Below, in pieces: positions 21,701-33,971 of a DNA stretch of 64,000 nucleotides (its first letter is position 1; every line of letters begins with the position of its first letter). The notes beneath the pieces were generated by a model. It did not search any database. It was not told the origin of the DNA and saw nothing but the letters and a program-made list of their open reading frames with translations. The stretch is taken from assembly GCA_030435675.1 (NCBI GenBank), contig CM059624.1, positions 2,752,769-2,816,768 of the forward strand, written 5' to 3'. The position numbers and the translations under genes are program-made. This stretch comes from Steinernema hermaphroditum. Lineage: Eukaryota; Nematoda; Chromadorea; Rhabditida; Steinernematidae.

Positions 21701-24700
21701 GTTCTGTCTAGGTGTCTTTTTTGGACTACCATGTATAAGCAGAGAACCGACTGTTCCATTCGTCTGTATATCCCTTTGCCCTTAAGGGGTCAAGGAGTGG
21801 TCGATTTCTGATATCTGATGAATGATGAAGTTCCGATGAAGCCAGCATCGAGTCGACCCCGACCTGTCTATTTGTGACCATCCAATCCTGAGACCAGTCG
21901 GAAAATTACAACGAAGAAAACGAAAAAACGACCGGTTTCATCGGTCTGTATCTCTGAATATGCCTAGGTGCCCTTTCATACGTAATGCGCAATAACATGT
22001 AACACGAGCTTCCATTGAATCCGTAAGACAAATTGTTAATTGTGGAGTGATTCTCGATGGAGGTCAAAGATTGGTTCAGAGATGCCGGCTCGAGTAGTTC
22101 CATCATCGATGCCATCTCTGCTTTGAAATAATATCGACCACTTGATGCCTATATTAAGGAGCCGAGATGAACTTTGTTTTCGTGGACGAAATGAGACCCA
22201 AAACTAACAATATGAGCCTGTCGCAAAATCGCAAACCAGCAAGGTTTCCTTGTAAGATGAAAAAGAATAAAAGTCGCGGTTGTTTGTTTTCCACTTCTTC
22301 CTACATCGGTACCAAATCGTGTTTTTAGCGGAAAACGAAATCTTTGACCGGGACAAGAAACAATCCGCAATTAGTACTCTGTTGATGAGATTTAATTATA
22401 GAGTGACACCGTAAACTGGTTTGTTGATTGCGATGGCACTGAAAAAGTGGTTCCGCAACTGGTGTACCTTGCTCTGTATATATGTCTCATATGTACATTG
22501 TATACGGTTCACCTTTCCAGATGACTGACCCGCCAATGATACAACGACAAACTTGAATGTCTTAAAGTTTAATGATGCGTGTAATTGTGAGGGTGGGGTT
22601 ACTGTATTTCGGCAACTAACTGTAACAAATGGTAATTGAACGGCAAGAGACATTACACTGGTCAGCTCAAAGATCAGTATTAATCACCAAAATAGCCGTC
22701 GTTACTGTACTCCCGTTCACCTTGAAGATGTTTTCAAAAAACGCCAAAAGCGCCAATTACAGCGTCGCTTGTGGAGGGGGGGGGGGTGACGTCGAAAGAA
22801 CTCGATCAATTGTGGTGAAGGTGGTGGTGGTTGACATTGACAAAATAATTAAATTAGGCGCACTTTACCGTTTTGTTCGGGAGAGGACTGTCGAAATGGC
22901 GATGACGCAGATGCTGAGGGACTAATTTCGAGGTTCATCAGGAACGCTATGAGGAGCGCTGGTGTCCTTAAGGTCAAGAGTGGTTTTTGGCGAACATCAG
23001 ATGGAGCTTGGCTTCGAATAATGCACGTAGGAATGAAAGAAACCAAACTCCTGGTCGACTAACAAATTGATGGGCCCTAAACTGGGAAAGTGATAGGTGA
23101 CAGGTCCCAACCTGGGAAATCGATAGCCAGTCCAGCAGCGAAACCCTATACTCTTAGATCAAACCACAATTAGTTCATTGTTGTGACCGGTTTTAATGGA
23201 TTGTAACAGGTTATGGTGAGTTTTGTGCCGATGAATTGGCCGACCACAGCAATGTACCAGCCTACATGGCGCTACATATGATAAATTTAAGTGATTTTTT
23301 CAACTATAATGACGTGCATAACTGCATGCGCGCGAAAATAGTGCCTTAACTAGCTAGTTCCTAGTTTCATGCAATTGCAACTTTCCGACACTTTTTAGTG
23401 TTGAGGCGTGTGGCTGAAGTCAGTCTAATGACCAAGAGTTGTTTCAACACTATTTCTATGCTCGCCAGCGGCAAGTGACGAAATACAGTGGCGACCAGAA
23501 ACAACTCTTGGTTATCAGACTTGGTCATTCACTCACATGGCTAAGGGCATGTGGCAAGGAGCGCCCAGTTTTCTCTGATCGCTTGCGCTATCTTCGCACC
23601 GCTCCTCGCAAACAGTTGGGTCTGGTGCGGGTTCAGATTGCGTAATTTCAACGCAACGGAAACGTCAGCCAAGTGAGCCGTGGTAGCAATCCGTGCCGAG
23701 CCGGAACTGACTCTGGATCGGGAGTATAAGGCTAGGATTACGAAATTTCACCGGGCTCGGCTTCACTGGATGTGAAATCAAGAATAAATGTTACGTCTAG
23801 AGCATGATGATCACGGTCAAGGCTCAAAAAGGGTATAGCCTGGAACAGTCCTTCAGTTCCCTGATCCGACAAACTGGTCCAAACTGACAAAAATTTCGTG
23901 TTGTACAAGAGCCGACTATCCATCGGGAGTATAAGGCTAGGATTGCGAAATAAAAAAAAAACACCGAGCTCGGCTTAGCTCGGCTAACCACACATGATCC
24001 CGAACTGGTTCCACTTTTCAGCACTGTTTTGTTCTGGCTTAAAGATGTTTGAGTCAGGACATTTGAGACATGGAGTTCCGATGAACATTTGTGATGCAGA
24101 AAGAAACGCAAAAGTTTCAGTCGCAAAAAGACAGAAAGAAAGACGGGACTCAATTGCCTCAACAACAGTTTGGAAACTGGTCTGACAAACTGGTCCAATA
24201 CACAATTTGGGACAATTCCAAAGGAAATAAGTTATGTGTTCGCTCACCATGATAGTGACAATGAAATCGATGAGACCACTCATGATATATCGAGAGTGCG
24301 CTACAATGTGACAGATTCCCTAATTTTGATGATTAATTACGGATAATTTTTTCGATTTTTTGTCAAAATGTTTCATGAGAGTTTTTTTTTCATGAGACAC
24401 TGTTCTTCCGATTGAGTGCGGATGTGACCGCTACCACTAAAGCACAGCCAGGAAAAAGCCAGTCCTGTTTGGACTATTACATAAAAAAATGGACACATTT
24501 TTGCTTTCGCGCATGTAACGTTTCAGTTGGTACCCAACTTTCAGAGGGAGCACTCCAACCAATTAATCTCAAATTTCACAGATTGACACTGCCACTACTA
24601 CCACTGCCATGGCCGACTACTTTCGGCGTAGTTCGTGCGCCTCTACCGTACCCCTCACGGCCAATGATTCCCCACCACTGCCATTCAACATCACCGAACT

Positions 24701-27700
24701 GCCTACAGTACCCCTCGAAAAGCGGGAACGGTCCCGAGTCCGCGTTCAAGTGCAATTCGACACGGGATTCTCGCAGAGTTCGGAGTGTTTTCAACATCAG
24801 TGCAACTCCGTGGAGCACTGTCCATGTCGGGGAGGGAGCGAGGAAGAACCTGTTCCGGAGCAGCACGCCCCTCCTGAGTGGTTAAGTAAGGCACCAGACG
24901 ACGTCGACCGTAAGCACAGCGTCGACTCCGCCACACAGTACGAACTCTTCTCGCCGAAGCGTCGCCGAAGTCTCCGTCGCCACTACTCCGTCTTCGAATC
25001 GGACGAGGATTCCGATTCCGACCTTGAGATCCTCGAGCTTCTCTACGGAAAGGTCAAAGCCAAGCTGAATCGCCAGAGGTGAGCGCCTTTGACGTTTACG
25101 ATACTAAGTGTTTGACATAAGAGGGTTGGGCAAAGATTAGGCTGGGCTACGGTAATATAAGGTTAAGGGTCCTCGAGGAATCAAGGGCTGTTGCCTAAGT
25201 GCTTCAGTCAAAAGTGAGTCACAAAATTTCAAAACAAACAATGTCCAGCTTTAGTTTGAGCGTTGGGAAATATGAGCCTTATCTCTGAACCTCTAAGTCC
25301 TAAGATCGAATGATCATTCAGGCGATGAGGAGAAGAGAAAGGCAGTTCAAGTAAGCTCAAGTCAGTCTCATTTCTGTATTCTTGAGAGCCTTATCCTGGC
25401 AGCAGTCAATAGTCAAAGGAATACATTAAACAGAAAAGGGCACAACTTAAAGGTAACTTCGTGGTCCATTTGAAAATAACCTAGGAACATAGGATTGGTA
25501 CGGTTGCTGTTTTATGCCCCTTTCCTCTCAGTTTCTACATGTCCCAGGATGATCTTAAAACGGGCCTAAAAACCTATAACACATGGTCATGAATACATGC
25601 TGCTAGGTGTGATTATCTTTCCTGTGTTAACAAAACTATCAAATCAAAAATAAATCATTGGCCGCGGGCCATGCGCAATTCAGCAGTACAAGGGCCTTAC
25701 AATTCAGCATCACAAGGGCCTTACTTAAAGATGCTTGTAAAATATGCAACTTTCTGGCCGGAACATATGATCCTACAGTTGCTGTTTCATGCCCCTTTCC
25801 AGATTCTCCAACGACTCCAGCATGGAAGACGACGAGAAGATAACATGCAAGAAAGTGTTTGCCAGCAAACGCATGAAAAAATGGGCCTTCTGGTTCATCG
25901 TCGCCTTCTTGGCCGCCCTAACCCTGAAGGATGTGGTCGATTTGGTAATCGAATACTGCGGCGACCCTAAGCAGTCGGATATGAACATCATGTTCAACGA
26001 GTCGATGACCATGCCTAACATCACTTTCTGCATGTCCAGGGAGCAGGCTTGGAGTCATTTCAAACTGAACAAGTCCGAGCCGTCGGAAGAGTGGGATGCT
26101 ATCATTCAAGTAGACTGCTTTTGATCTTTTATATTTCAAATTTGGACCTTTTACAGGAGCACTTGTCGAACATGACCGATCACGACTCGTTCCTCAACCA
26201 GCCCTGGGATTACCGCATGGTCATGGAGGCCTATGAGGTGATCGCGACGTTCAGCTCCATGGAGCGGGAGACGACACCCCACGGCTCCATACGTTCCATC
26301 AACGTGTATCGTTCGCAGGCGCGTCTTGCTGGGAAGCGAAAAATGGCCAAAGTAAGTAAACATCATAGGGAACGACCGCTATTACACTATTTCTTGTTTT
26401 CACTAAAAGAAGAAATCAGGATTTTTCGATTGGGGAACGCAACCTAATGGGGTTGCCAATTAGTTGCGCTCAAGTGGCTTTTGAAATTATCGTTAGGTAA
26501 AGGAACGTGACGTTTCGGGGCGAGAAACAATTATGACGTAAGCGGTACTATTGTACGAAAGAAGAAGTGACAAAACAGAGAAAAGGCCAATGGAAGGGCA
26601 CGGGTAAACCCGCTCTCAAACACTCATTCAGAATAGGTCAAACTGGTTCTTTGAAATCACTATCGCTTACGGAAAATACTAAACAATGGAAAGTGAATAA
26701 CACAAAAGGAGACACTCCAACTATACAGTAGATTATCACAACTGTGACTGCTAGCACTAAACGAAAATCGATGCTTAATGGGCCGACTATTCCTATTAAC
26801 GGTTCGGGCTCTTCGGGTACCCAAACGATGGCGCAGACGGTAAAGACTCTGCCTACAGTTTTCTAGACCCTCGTAGTAATCCTTAACCGTTTGGATTTAT
26901 TTTCCATCTGGAAACACAGAAATCACATAAAGCTCCAAAAATGCCACCTACACATATCTCTTCAAGATATGTACCTTTAAGTTACTATCGCTTTCATTGT
27001 GAGCTTTTTTTCAATAATTCTTGAGCTGAAGAGTCCAAAAGCTGGGTAGGTCCGAGAGGGGAGATTCTGCAAGGTGTCACCTTACTCTTCACAAAAGGAT
27101 AAGGGTCTGACTACCACGGGAACGGCCAATCGTGTAACGCTAAGATCAACGCGAGACTAGAGGCACACAGTAAGCTTCGGGTAGTTTATTAACAGTGCAT
27201 AATACTAGGTGCCCTAACGGGTCCAACGATGTCCATGAAAAGAGATGTGCTATCCCTTCTTATCTACGTCACGTTAGTTGCTCACCGGTGACTGCCAAGT
27301 GACCCAGTGCACATCGTGATTTGTCAGACGGTTACCTTAGGTCGTATGTATGAAAACTTTCCAATCAAAACAAAATTATGAGCTTAATTATACACTGGGT
27401 CACTTGCCTTTAGTCTCGCGTCGATAATAGAGTGGCATGATTGACCATTCCCTTGCAAGTTAAGCATTTAAATAACCACAAACTGCTAGTTATAAGCACA
27501 AGTTTGTGCACTCATAGGTCCGTCGCCTTCTGCTAAACTGACGCATAGCCCTTTTGACCATTCCCATGTGAGGAATATTTCAAAAGAACTCAATACGAGA
27601 AAGCACACGTGAAAGTAAATGACACTGTGGGACGATGCATATGTTATTGTTATTTGTAGATGTGGCTGGACGTCATAAAAGATCGCGGTGTGACATTCGA

Positions 27701-30700
27701 AGAGTTCACCCAGAAAGCAGGAACCGAAGTTATCCGCCGTTCCATGCAGCGCTTCCAGCGGACAACATTCGATGAGGATTTGGTCATCAAAACGAAGCTT
27801 CGAACTTCATGGATTTCCATGATGCAATTCTGCTTCCAACCTTGGTTTGACGAAGACAATTTCAAGACTATCGAAGATCAGGTATATCAAATTTGATGAG
27901 TTCTTGAATTGGAGTGGTCTCTAGGGCAACTTTTTCACCATGATGCTTTCGCACAACACGGAAAATTTGGAGGGCGTCCACCTCGAATGCATGAGCATCG
28001 ACTTCCACGGTCGACCGTCGTCGCTGTCGAGATTCATGGAGGGCAAGGGCCGCGCAAGAGATGGATTCAATGACGAAGTGAGGGAAGGCCTCATGGAGAA
28101 TCATAGAAAAATTGATTGCAGCTGTGCGCGGGAATGCGGCACGAAGTACAAGTCGAAGTTAGGGCGCGCTATGTTATGCTAGAAAACGATGACGAGGGCA
28201 CCGCGTGCAGAGACGTGGAAGAAGGAGAGGACAACGAGTTCGATTGCCGGTCCAGATGTCGCATGAAGATGATTAGGGAGGTGTGCAACTGTACGGCGGC
28301 CACCTTGAGCTATCTGGTCGATGATGATGAGCTCAAACAGTACCCTGTGTGCAATTATGAGACGTGCGAAGTAGAGTAAGATCCAGAACTTTATCATCAG
28401 TCAGTTCTTATCAAACTACGCTTTTAGTGTCCAAAGCAAAAATTTCTCTGACGCCGAATGCTCGAAGGGATGTTACCGTAGTTGTGACCAGATCCGCTAC
28501 GAAATCGACCACGAAACGAAAGGCAAAATGGTCCGTTCGGATCTGACCCTCATCGACCTGAACTGGGGCTCGTTCGAGTACCTCACCCTCGAACAGGACT
28601 GGGTCTGGACGGTGCCCACATTCATCGCCGCCCTCGGAGGTTCCATCGGAATGTGGCTGGGTCTTTCGATTCTCAGCTTGATCCAGGTACCTTTGCCTCA
28701 TCTCCTATCCGATTACAACAAGCCTCTTTTTAAGGGATGCACTTATCTGTACAGTATTCTGTCTGAGAATGTCAAGCAGAAGGTGCAAGAGAACAAGATC
28801 CGCAAGGCGTCTATCGTACATGCACAGCCATCAATGGACAAGGGCATGGAAAAAGAGGAGGACGACAAATTCAAGCAAAATCCATTTGCTAATCCGTACG
28901 TCAAGAAACATGTAAGTTAGCAGTTGCTACTACGATGCTCAAACACCGACTTTAGCCCAATATGAAGAGCATTGACTCATCGAAAAATCGCAGTTTTGAC
29001 TCGACCAAAGGAGGCCCACCCAGCTACGATCCTAACCCACATACTAAGCTTGATGTTGAATAATTGGATATTTGTAAATTCAAACTTATGTGATATGTAT
29101 AAAGGATATTTTATTTGGAGGAGCTTGTGTTGGCTTAGTAAACTGTATAAAACAACCAACCTGTAAACATTGAACGATCGGGCTGAGTCCTTCCGTGACT
29201 GCTCTTCGGCTTTTGTTCTAGCTGAAATGAGCTGTAGATATAGACGAATTTTGGCTGGTCTTTAAGTTGGGCAGGGTGAATCTAGGGATAATAGGTGTCT
29301 CCTCGTCCAGGCCAAGAGGACAAGCAACTAACAGTCATTTCTGTGACCATGAACAGTTAAATTTTCGGCCTCCTTTAAGTTGAAAAAAAGATCCCTTAAG
29401 CAAAGTCAAGCATTTTCTGGTGATTAACCTTTTATCTTATCTTCGGAGAAAAGGTGTCATACGTGAGTGATAACGTACCATTGTTAATGTGATATTTCCT
29501 CAAATGTAGCTCGTAGTCGTGGTCGGCCACTCCTTCGACGGGCAGAGTTTGACACACATTGTTAGGGCCGTATCTGAAATGGAACGTTTATGAGTGTACG
29601 AAGTTTGATCACTAAAGTCTCCCATGCTACTTTTAGCCTTTATAACTTATGGTTCCCTTGAGTTGGACCCTATTTCGAACCATTCCAACAGTAATTCGGT
29701 CAATTCGTGATCCGTGCTAACATCCTTCCAGTAGCTATTATTCTTTTTGCACCTCCGAAATACGTCGACAAGCAAGATATTTCGATCCACTAGCTGTATG
29801 CTGCGCGACAGGTGTAAAGTTGGGGAACAGACGAAAAATGTTTATCGTTTGAAAAAAATGCTCTAATATTTCGGGATATCTCCACGTATCTCTTTGAGTA
29901 GAGATTAGATAAGCTCTCCTAATAAGTAATTAAGGCCATGACAACGAACAGAACTGATGATGTTTTGGAATTTAATCAGTAATAAACCCGGCTGCGCGCG
30001 AATTCGCGCCCTCCAGGTACTAAAAGCCAATTAGGAGCTCATGCAAATGGCTTAAGTTGGGGCCAAAAAACTGTAGCCCTGTGGGCGGCAAAACACCATA
30101 GCCCTGCGGGCAGCAAGATTAGTGCTCATGCAAATGACTGAAGTTGTCCAAAAAACTGCAAAGCTAAAAAATACGCTAAAACGGCACAAAAACTGTAAAG
30201 AAACGCAAAGCCTTGCGTCCCCAGAGATATGGTGGAAGTATAGCGCTGACATCTCAACTGCTTGTGTGGCTCATTGCGAACGTGCTTCGTTTGTAAGCGG
30301 GCCGTGCCGGGTTCGGTTCCCCTCGGGGTCCCTGTTTTGTGTGGGTGTTTTCCCCGTGCGCACGGAAAAACACACACACACACCAACGGCCTGTCGGTTC
30401 TCCATTTATATATAGGGGATCAGAAAGCACCTAGGCTAAACCTAGGTGTCCGAAAGTGTTAGTTTTGAAACAGCTGGGTTAAAACGTCGCCAAAACATTT
30501 GCGTACGAAAATTTGAAGCTCTATTGCGCTATCGGCGGCTTCCGACATCTGTCAATCAGCTGCGAGGGAAGTTGTGATTACATGTGCAAGATTCGGCTTT
30601 ACTACAATAAACATGATTATTGATTGCAACGTTGCTGGACATACTCATAAAAGAGGCGAAATAAAAATACACAAAAATATGCAAACTACATTAAGAAATA

Positions 30701-31153
30701 GGTTGAATGATACTAATTTTTCGACATTGACAAGTGTCAAAAATTCCAACTCCAAAAGTTTTATCATCCTCCCATTTGATGACTCCATGTCTTTAGAAAA
30801 GTGTTTATTCAGCTTGAGTAGCCTAAATGAATCTGCAAATCTAACTTCCTGGCCTAATCTTAAACGCGTTCGATTGAGGTGCAAAGCACAAAGTACAGCT
30901 GATTCCCCAACCCCGTTCGGCTCCTATAACATCGCCAAAACATAATTCATCGCCAGTCCCATCTTTCCCATATTACTCACCGACATATAAACGATCCTCC
31001 TTCTTTTGTACAATGTACGGCTCTCAAGTGATGTGCGAAGTCGATGCGATTCGCGATCCGAATAGACGGAGGACAGAGTTCGCAGGCGAATCCACCGCCG
31101 TCGCCGCCACGGTCCTTCGGCGGTGGCACCGCCGAAGTCGACGCCGCCAGCAT
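15741..31153 (-). CDS. vps-54: VPS54, GARP tethering-complex subunit
   Basis: Exons found, 5' to 3': 31153-30981, 29573-29479, then (after at least one unlocated short exon) 19541-19519, 19471-19291, 19001-18906, 18857-18666, 18474-17893, 17850-17743, 17699-17541, 17492-16882, 16834-16655, 16606-16413, 16369-16167, 16123-16016 and 15968-15741. The last thirteen sum to 954 codons in one phase. Landmarks shared with VPS54: NLSSVLSDP, FFTRHWGEHFV, IFMDSRFSL, coiled-coil ELADAMSRVKAVRAN, KSKDGFLERC, NSRSCQLILGAGALQLVGLK and VLRDYNDHISEI. The two first exons join in phase into a Cys/His region (FACELC...HLRAVHC, then VCQTLPVEGVADHDYELHLRKYH) like the zinc-finger N terminus I recall for invertebrate VPS54. 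GARP tethers endosome-derived vesicles at the trans-Golgi. The intron between 29479 and 19541 holds a complete gene on the other strand. The first-exon assignment is the weaker part. Confidence 0.85.
19542..24608. other. VPS54 intron, proximal part
   Basis: No coding exon recognised. It contains the SINE at 21247-21534, an inverted 15-bp pair (ACCAAGAGTTGTTTC) at about 23420-23500, and a direct repeat of about 45 bp (CGGGAGTATAAGGCTAGGATT) at about 23716 and 23924. A poly-G tract is at about 22771. A missing short VPS54 exon should lie in this stretch or in 29064-29478. Confidence 0.5.
21247..21534 (-). mobile_element. tRNA-derived SINE, copy 1
   Basis: 288 bp, about 85-90% like the plus-strand copy at 29986-30421. 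The 5' part carries GCGCGAATTCGCGC (a perfect palindrome) and ATGCAAAT. The body has a tRNA-like region: an A-box-like GTGGCTCATTGCGAACG, a GCTT/AAGC stem with a 7-nt loop, and a T-arm-like GGGATCGGTTCCC. A (CA)n tract follows and then TATATATAGGGGAT. Confidence 0.65.
24609..29063 (+). CDS. DEG/ENaC cation channel subunit
   Basis: Nine exons (24609-25078, 25803-26109, 26157-26351, 27660-27881, 27925-28077, 28122-28375, 28428-28686, 28735-28911, 28956-29063) encode 714 residues in continuous phase. TM1 is KKWAFWFIVAFLAALTL (about residue 180). The extracellular part holds the Cys-rich region (FDCRSRCRMKMIREVCNC, VCNYETC, CSKGCYRSCDQIRYE). TM2 has the signature LGGSIGMWLGLSILSLI with selectivity triplet G-L-S. 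The 157-residue N-terminal exon is long, Ser/Arg/acidic-rich and cytosolic. The HG gating motif expected just before TM1 is absent (FASKRMKKW). Such channels form trimeric Na+-selective mechano-, proton- or peptide-gated pores. The gene lies wholly inside a VPS54 intron on the opposite strand. Intron 3 (26352-27659) is 1.3 kb. Confidence 0.88.
29064..29478. other. VPS54 intron, distal end
   Basis: 3' flank of the channel gene. No exon recognised on either strand. Confidence 0.4.
29986..30421 (+). mobile_element. tRNA-derived SINE, copy 2
   Basis: Same element as 21247-21534, in the first large VPS54 intron, but with about 150 bp of extra sequence after GGGGCCAAAAAAC (about 30070-30225). The T-arm-like region here reads GGGTTCGGTTCCC, close to a consensus B box. 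It ends with a (CA)n tract and TATATATAGGGGAT. Confidence 0.65.
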
Positions 31154-31772
31154 GGTGACGACTGTTTTCGGCGAATATGGGGGGAATCTGAAGAGGATAG
31201 CAGCATGTAAACATGCTTTGGCTCCACAGGAACAATGGAACGAAGCTACAACGATGAAAATCGATGCGACCAAGTGGAATTTAGACGTGAAGAGGCGACA
31301 CGGTCGCTTCGGCGGTTCCAGGCGACCGTCGTCGACGCACAAACACAAATAGAGCCACAACGGATTGTGACGTGGGCGCTCGGAGAGTTCGCACGTTCGG
31401 GCGGCGGTGATGTGGATGACGTCGGGCGATGAAGAACATGCCGCGCACAAAGAGATGAAGTAGTTAATTCCGTGTAATTGATGCATATTCATTTGCGGGG
31501 AATTGAGTCAAAAAGGCGAAATGAGATTTGATTATTAGAGTGGGTTTAGGAGGAGGATACTAACTGGAAGATAAGCTAAAGATTTGGCTTAAGTGGAGAG
31601 GCCGTTAAAGAAATGGAGGCATTAAGGAGATGAAGGATGGGCGGATTGGTAGACCAAATTTCAAAATTTAAAGTCTTCTCGGCCAGACGTTGAAATGGGG
31701 ATTAGTTGGATATTCAGTCAGGCATTATATGATATATGGTTAAACAACGTACCGAACAACGTTAGAAATTTA

Positions 31773-31944
31773 AACCGTCCCCTCTGGAATGAGCTGGGAC
31801 ATCGGATTCCGGATCCCGAACTCACCGACCATAGTTTAACGGAACTCATTTGGGGTCATATGGCGAGCTTATTTCTGCGAAACTCAGCATGAGTTCGGCA
31901 GTGCGTATACGCGGCCATCCCAACTCATTCCTGAGGGGACGGTT
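31773..31944. repeat. 28-bp inverted repeat, possible MITE
   Basis: Arms 31773-31800 and 31917-31944 match at about 25 of 28 positions (AACCGTCCCCTCTGGAATGA and its complement). A short direct repeat, ACCATAGTTTAACGGA, occurs at about 31830 and 32007. Confidence 0.5.
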
Positions 31945-32984
31945 GAAATATCAAGATGGCTCAAAGCGAAAAAAGGGACGGTCTATATCCCAAAAGGCTT
32001 TATGTCGACCATAGTTTAACGGATTGGACGGATTAATGAAATGGCCAAGGAACAGGTAATATTTCCTTTTCGAAAGCCTTAGTGCTATGTAGACAACAGA
32101 TAAATGAAAATTACAGCTAATCCATATGATTCCACTTAAAGGCAACTGAAAAAAATACTATTCGCAATGCAGCTCATTTTTAACATTCCACAAAACGGAT
32201 ATCGAATGACATACTCAGAACTATTCATTATTCGCTTACTCTTTAGCCGATATACGCGTAAACAAGCATTAGACAAATGACAAAGAGCTGCGCCTACCGC
32301 CTTTCATCTTTCCAGGGAATTTTTATGTGGAATATGTATTAAAATGTCGAAAAACAAGATGAGGACCAAGGAGTGAAAGTGTCACACGCTTTAAGAGTCT
32401 CAGCGTGTGAAGTGTTTTTCCTTTCACCACCTCGACAATCGCTTTCCACATTGTTACGCAGAAATAAGCAGGGCATGATGAATAACGTGTGAAATATCGA
32501 ACAAATAAGACTAAAACCGTGTATGACCGATTATCATAATATGTACAGTACAGGTGGTTTATACTCTCCACATTGCAGAAAACACATGCCTTCCCGGAAG
32601 GTCAATTAATTTAGTAGCCGCGTAGCAGAAACCGATCAGGCACGTGTGCGTGTAGCAGGAAGAGAAGGCAACCGAAAAAAAAGTCCTTCGATCGTTTGCG
32701 CACTTCCAGTTGGCGAACGATCGCGATTTAACAAACTGGACTGGGCAGTCGTCGCGCGTTTGAGTAAACAAACATTCCACTTTTTGTCGTATTTCATTTG
32801 TTGGGAATGTGCCTGGGAAAAGGAACAAAACTCTCATGTGAAGGATGTAAACAAGAGTAAAAAGAATACAAAGGGGAAACGAAGGGAGTCTGAAGCTGAG
32901 ATACCTTTAAAGGTTTAAATTTTTGATAAAGCAAATCTCGCTGATTGTGGTTCAGTTGAAATTGCATCTGCTTATGTTTTCTCT

Positions 32985-33140
32985 ACGATATGCCGAATTA
33001 TCTGGTAGATTGCTTTGCTTTCTCTGTCTCTTTGGAAAAGAGGAAATGGCCGATAGAAGCGGTGGAAATCCGTATCTACAATGGATATTCTGCCTTTTCT
33101 GCTCAGCCAGACAGACTCCACTGTCCAGATATTGTATTGA
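32985..33140 (+). repeat. Dispersed repeat, second copy
   Basis: Homologous to 10885-11065 in the ESCO intron, without the perfect palindrome. It ends about 95 bp before a tRNA-Ala gene. Confidence 0.5.
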
Positions 33141-33235
33141 AGAACTGTGACAGGTCGTAGTCGACTGTAGAGACGCTGTAGAGTTTTCGCGTTTTCTTCT
33201 GTTACCTGATAGATAAAACACTACAAAAACACGTT

Positions 33236-33307
33236 TGGAGGTACGGGGGTTTGAACCCCGGACTTCTCGCATGCAAAGCGAGCGCTCTACCACTGAGCTA
33301 CACCCCC
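33236..33307 (-). tRNA. tRNA-Ala (TGC), inverted copy
   Basis: Identical in its recognisable elements to 9463-9534. The 5' flank (plus-strand 33308-33410) is also homologous to 9360-9462, and the 3' flank shares AAACGT/GTTTTTG, so the gene moved with its flanks. Confidence 0.95.
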
Positions 33308-33971
33308 TCAGAAGATTGCCTCCGTGGTGTTATATATGAAGCCATGTCAACAGCGATATTCTCCTGCGATATGTTTCATAGTTTTAATGGCTGTTTTTGT
33401 TATCACTCGACGGTCTATGGTAGCACAAACGTATTTACACCCCGTCAGTCCACATTGCACATCCTGTGCTCACCTACAATTACATATTTTATTCCTTTTT
33501 TGTACAGTCAAGTGTCTGTGTAATATCCTGATGCTTTGTTCGAGGAGCAATCTTCGTTGGTCCACATATCTGGGATCCGCTGCTGGTAGATGTCAATTAT
33601 CGAATTTGTTACGTCTTGCCGTAACAATGTTTGAGGGGAGCAAAAAGGCTCAACCAAGTGGGGAACTCAAACTTTAGGAGCCCAGTCCTCGATCGTTTGC
33701 TTCCGAATTGCTCTTGCCCCCAGGCAGGCAGAGCATCCGTCAGGATCAGATTCTGGTAGATAGCGGCGTTGATCGTGACACCTGTATTTCCGTTTAGCAC
33801 AAACGTTTATACACTCCCAATTGAAATTTGAGGGCCAAACTTCTTTAGTACAAAGACAGACAACCCTTGGAGCATCCTGTCGCCATTATCGTGTCAGAGT
33901 CTTGGCGGATTAGACTGATCGAATCCTATATTTTATTCATTATTTATACAATCAAATATTCATGTGATATT

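Larger units (their letters stand above)
31154..33235. other. Upstream of VPS54, no recognised gene
   Basis: 31154-31430 is GC-rich and continues the VPS54 reading frame upstream without an ATG that I prefer. An inverted repeat lies at 31773-31944 and a dispersed repeat at 32985-33140. No gene seen. Confidence 0.4.

Noticed and set aside
30977..31492. 171-codon minus-strand ORF as a separate gene
   Set aside because: Only its 3' part (from 31153) is used; it ends at a donor that joins in phase to 29573 and fits the N terminus of VPS54.
32952..33293. 113-codon minus-strand ORF
   Set aside because: It overlaps the tRNA-Ala gene and a dispersed repeat; the typical peptide read from a tRNA arm is visible at its start.
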